Shown: positions 62,695 to 64,000 of the stretch, one piece after another | How positions within the stretch are numbered: position 1 is the stretch's first letter | Layout of the letters: every line of letters starts with the position of its first letter | Notes under the pieces: generated by a model | Told to the model about the DNA's origin: nothing | The model's input: the letters and a program-made list of their open reading frames with translations, nothing else | Database searches by the model: none | DNA from: DATFQI01 sp963831105 | GTDB lineage: Bacteria; Actinomycetota; Thermoleophilia; Solirubrobacterales; Solirubrobacteraceae | Length of the DNA: 64,000 nt | Reading direction: 5' to 3' | Assembly: GCA_963831105.1 (NCBI GenBank) | Contig: CAWHOS010000010.1 | Location: forward strand, 124,001-188,000 | Translations under genes and position numbers: made by a program

Positions 62695-63609
62695 CTACGC
62701 CAGCAGCGGCCGCAGCACCGCCAGCGCCGCCTCGCGCCCCGCCTCCAGCCCGGCCCGCACGACGCCTGAGTCGGACTCCAGCCGCGACACGCGCGGCGAG
62801 TCGGCCGGCGGGCGGATCCCGAGCACCGCCTCGTGCGACTCCAGCAGCGCGTCGTCGGCGGCCAGCCGCGCCGGCCGCTCGAGGTACCCGCGCCGCACGG
62901 GCTCCCCGAGCCTGCGCAGCAGCGTGCCGGTCACGGCGCGCGACAGGCGCGACGGGCGCTCGGAGTCCTGGGGACGCCGGGAGCGGAGCACGAGCACGTG
63001 CGTCGCCCCGGCGGCGAGCGCCGCGTGGAAGGGGATCGACTCGGCCAGCCCCGCGTCGAGGTAGCGGCGGCCGTCGATCACGACCGGCGGGCCGGCCAGC
63101 AGCGGCAGCGCCGTCGTCGCCCGCAGCGCGAGCTTGAGCGACGCGCGGTCGCGGACCGTGGGCGCCAGGTCGACCGCCCGGCCCGTCTCGACGTCGGTGG
63201 CGAGCGGGTGGAAGCGCACGGGGTGCGAGAGCACGGCCTCCCAGCGCATCGGCAGCACGTGCTCGTAGAGCTGCTCGACGAGATGCCGCGTGTCCACCAC
63301 GGGCCGCCCGCGCAGGGCGTTGCCGCGCCGGATGTACTGCCCGATCAGCGCGGGGTCGGCGTACGGGCGCAGCCCGTCGGACGGGTTGCCGCTGAGCAGC
63401 CAGACCCCGTTGAGCGCGCCCGCGGACGCGCCGTAGACCGCGTCGAAGGCCTCCGTGAGGCCGAGCTCGTCGATCGCGATCGCCATCCCGGCGGACACCG
63501 CGCCGCGCATGCCGCCGCCCTCGATCGCCAGCGCCAGCCGCGCGCCGTCGTCGCGCGCCCCTCCGGCGCGGCGGCGCAGCAGCTCGCCGACCGCGTGCGG
63601 CGCGCTCAC
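62695..63609 (-). CDS. patatin-like phospholipase
   Basis: A 304-residue cytoplasmic lipase-like protein: oxyanion loop IEGGGMRGAVSAG (residues 29-41), nucleophile Ser62 in YGASAGALNG, and catalytic Asp185 in YLDAGLAES. This is the Ser-Asp dyad of the patatin family, which hydrolyses acyl lipids. The frame is open well upstream, but GTG 63609 overlaps the thioesterase stop by four bases and gives the family start. It forms an operon with the thioesterase gene. Confidence 0.9.
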   Translation of the reverse strand: MSAPHAVGELLRRRAGGARDDGARLALAIEGGGMRGAVSAGMAIAIDELGLTEAFDAVYGASAGALNGVWLLSGNPSDGLRPYADPALIGQYIRRGNALRGRPVVDTRHLVEQLYEHVLPMRWEAVLSHPVRFHPLATDVETGRAVDLAPTVRDRASLKLALRATTALPLLAGPPVVIDGRRYLDAGLAESIPFHAALAAGATHVLVLRSRRPQDSERPSRLSRAVTGTLLRRLGEPVRRGYLERPARLAADDALLESHEAVLGIRPPADSPRVSRLESDSGVVRAGLEAGREAALAVLRPLLA

Positions 63610-63998
63610 GCCTCGAGCGCTTCGAGCGCGGCGCGCAGCCGCGGCGGGATCTCGGCCGGCCGGCGGCTCTCGCGGTCGACGAAGACGTGCACGAACCAGC
63701 CCTCGGCCGCCAGCTCGCCGGCGCCGCGCTCGCGCAGCGCGATCTCGTAGCGCACGCTCGAGCGCCCCAGCTTGCCGACGCGCAGACCCGCCTCGACGAC
63801 GCCCGGGAACGCGAGCGGGCCGTGGTAGCTGCAGTGCGACTCCGCGCACAGGCCGATCGTCTCGCCCGAGACGATGTCCAGCCCGCCCTCGGTGATCAGG
63901 TACTCGTTGATCACCGTGTCGAAGTACGAGTAGTACTCCACGTTGTTGACGTGGCCGTAGACGTCGTTGTCCTTCCAGCGCGTCGTGATCTCGCGCAC
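63606..63998 (-). CDS. hotdog-fold acyl-CoA thioesterase (4HBT family), start may lie outside
   Basis: 130 residues visible: TTRWKDNDVYGHVNNVEYYSYFDTVINEYLI is the signature of 4-hydroxybenzoyl-CoA-type thioesterases, with the catalytic Asp in WKDND; then GLCAESHCSYHGPLAFPGVVEAGLRVGKLG and AEGWFVHVFVDRESRRPAEIP. GTG 63998 could be the start, but the frame reaches the window edge and relatives often begin a few residues earlier. Likely cuts a short or medium acyl-CoA and is coupled to the patatin gene. Confidence 0.85.
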   Translation of the reverse strand: MREITTRWKDNDVYGHVNNVEYYSYFDTVINEYLITEGGLDIVSGETIGLCAESHCSYHGPLAFPGVVEAGLRVGKLGRSSVRYEIALRERGAGELAAEGWFVHVFVDRESRRPAEIPPRLRAALEALEA

Positions 63999-64000
63999 GT

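Overview
The window is very GC-rich DNA (clearly above 70% by eye), almost fully coding, with short intergenic gaps, many GTG starts and many 4-base ATGA/GTGA gene overlaps. That, together with the families present (ECF sigma factors, a DUF4396 protein, YcnI/CopC copper proteins, FTR1 iron permease, MMPL pumps, secreted beta-propeller proteins, GlxA-type regulators), points to an actinobacterium, probably of the Thermoleophilia (Solirubrobacter/Conexibacter-like). The placement is inference. I saw no rRNA, tRNA, CRISPR array, transposase, integrase or phage gene, so this looks like ordinary chromosome.

Layout. 0-6.4 kb: end of an ECF sigma gene, secreted propeller proteins, an FMN reductase-like gene, a DUF4396 gene with a copper-type operator, and a thioredoxin-reductase-like flavoprotein. 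6.5-10.1 kb: iron boxes in front of an EfeO-like lipoprotein and an FTR1 permease. 10.1-17 kb: cupin, MMPL pump, potassium-channel-like protein, ABC (FtsX) exporter. 17.1-20.7 kb: a two-component system facing the exporter, then an ECF sigma factor translationally coupled to a SecD-like membrane protein. 20.7-25.4 kb: RsbW-like kinase, an ArsR operon with a clear operator, dodecin, response regulator, ferritin. 25.4-29.9 kb: six-gene copper cluster. 30.0-30.5 kb: a class I cyclic-di-GMP riboswitch in front of a small secreted protein. 30.5-34.2 kb: hydrolase, TetR, second MMPL pump. 34.2-36.7 kb: two CrcB fluoride channels and a CysN-CysC fusion. 36.8-48.7 kb: secreted TolB-like protein, rhodanese, GlxA regulator, MFS/HxlR pair, amidohydrolase-like protein, a queuosine-salvage-like protein divergent from an NMT1-type binding protein, acyltransferase. 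48.8-57.4 kb: AzlCD, a lipid-modification operon (FAD oxidase, DUF1365, cyclopropane synthase-like, hydrolase) and a three-subunit molybdenum hydroxylase. 57.4-64 kb: LuxR-type regulator, a long palindromic repeat, ankyrin protein, FAD-linked oxidase, patatin and thioesterase.

Three themes run through the region. Metal handling (iron, copper, and storage in ferritin) is prominent, with recognisable operators. Many genes appear to be read from leaderless transcripts, with a -10 hexamer 6-7 bases before the start codon. About thirty single-base frameshifts break a dozen otherwise well-conserved genes; nearly all have the sign of one extra base, which suggests residual insertion errors in the assembly rather than gene decay. 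Frameshifted genes are therefore annotated as CDS over their full inferred extent.

The most interesting items are the c-di-GMP riboswitch with its unknown secreted target, the ECF/SecD-like pair as a possible new sigma/anti-sigma arrangement, and two long palindromic intergenic elements sharing end sequences.
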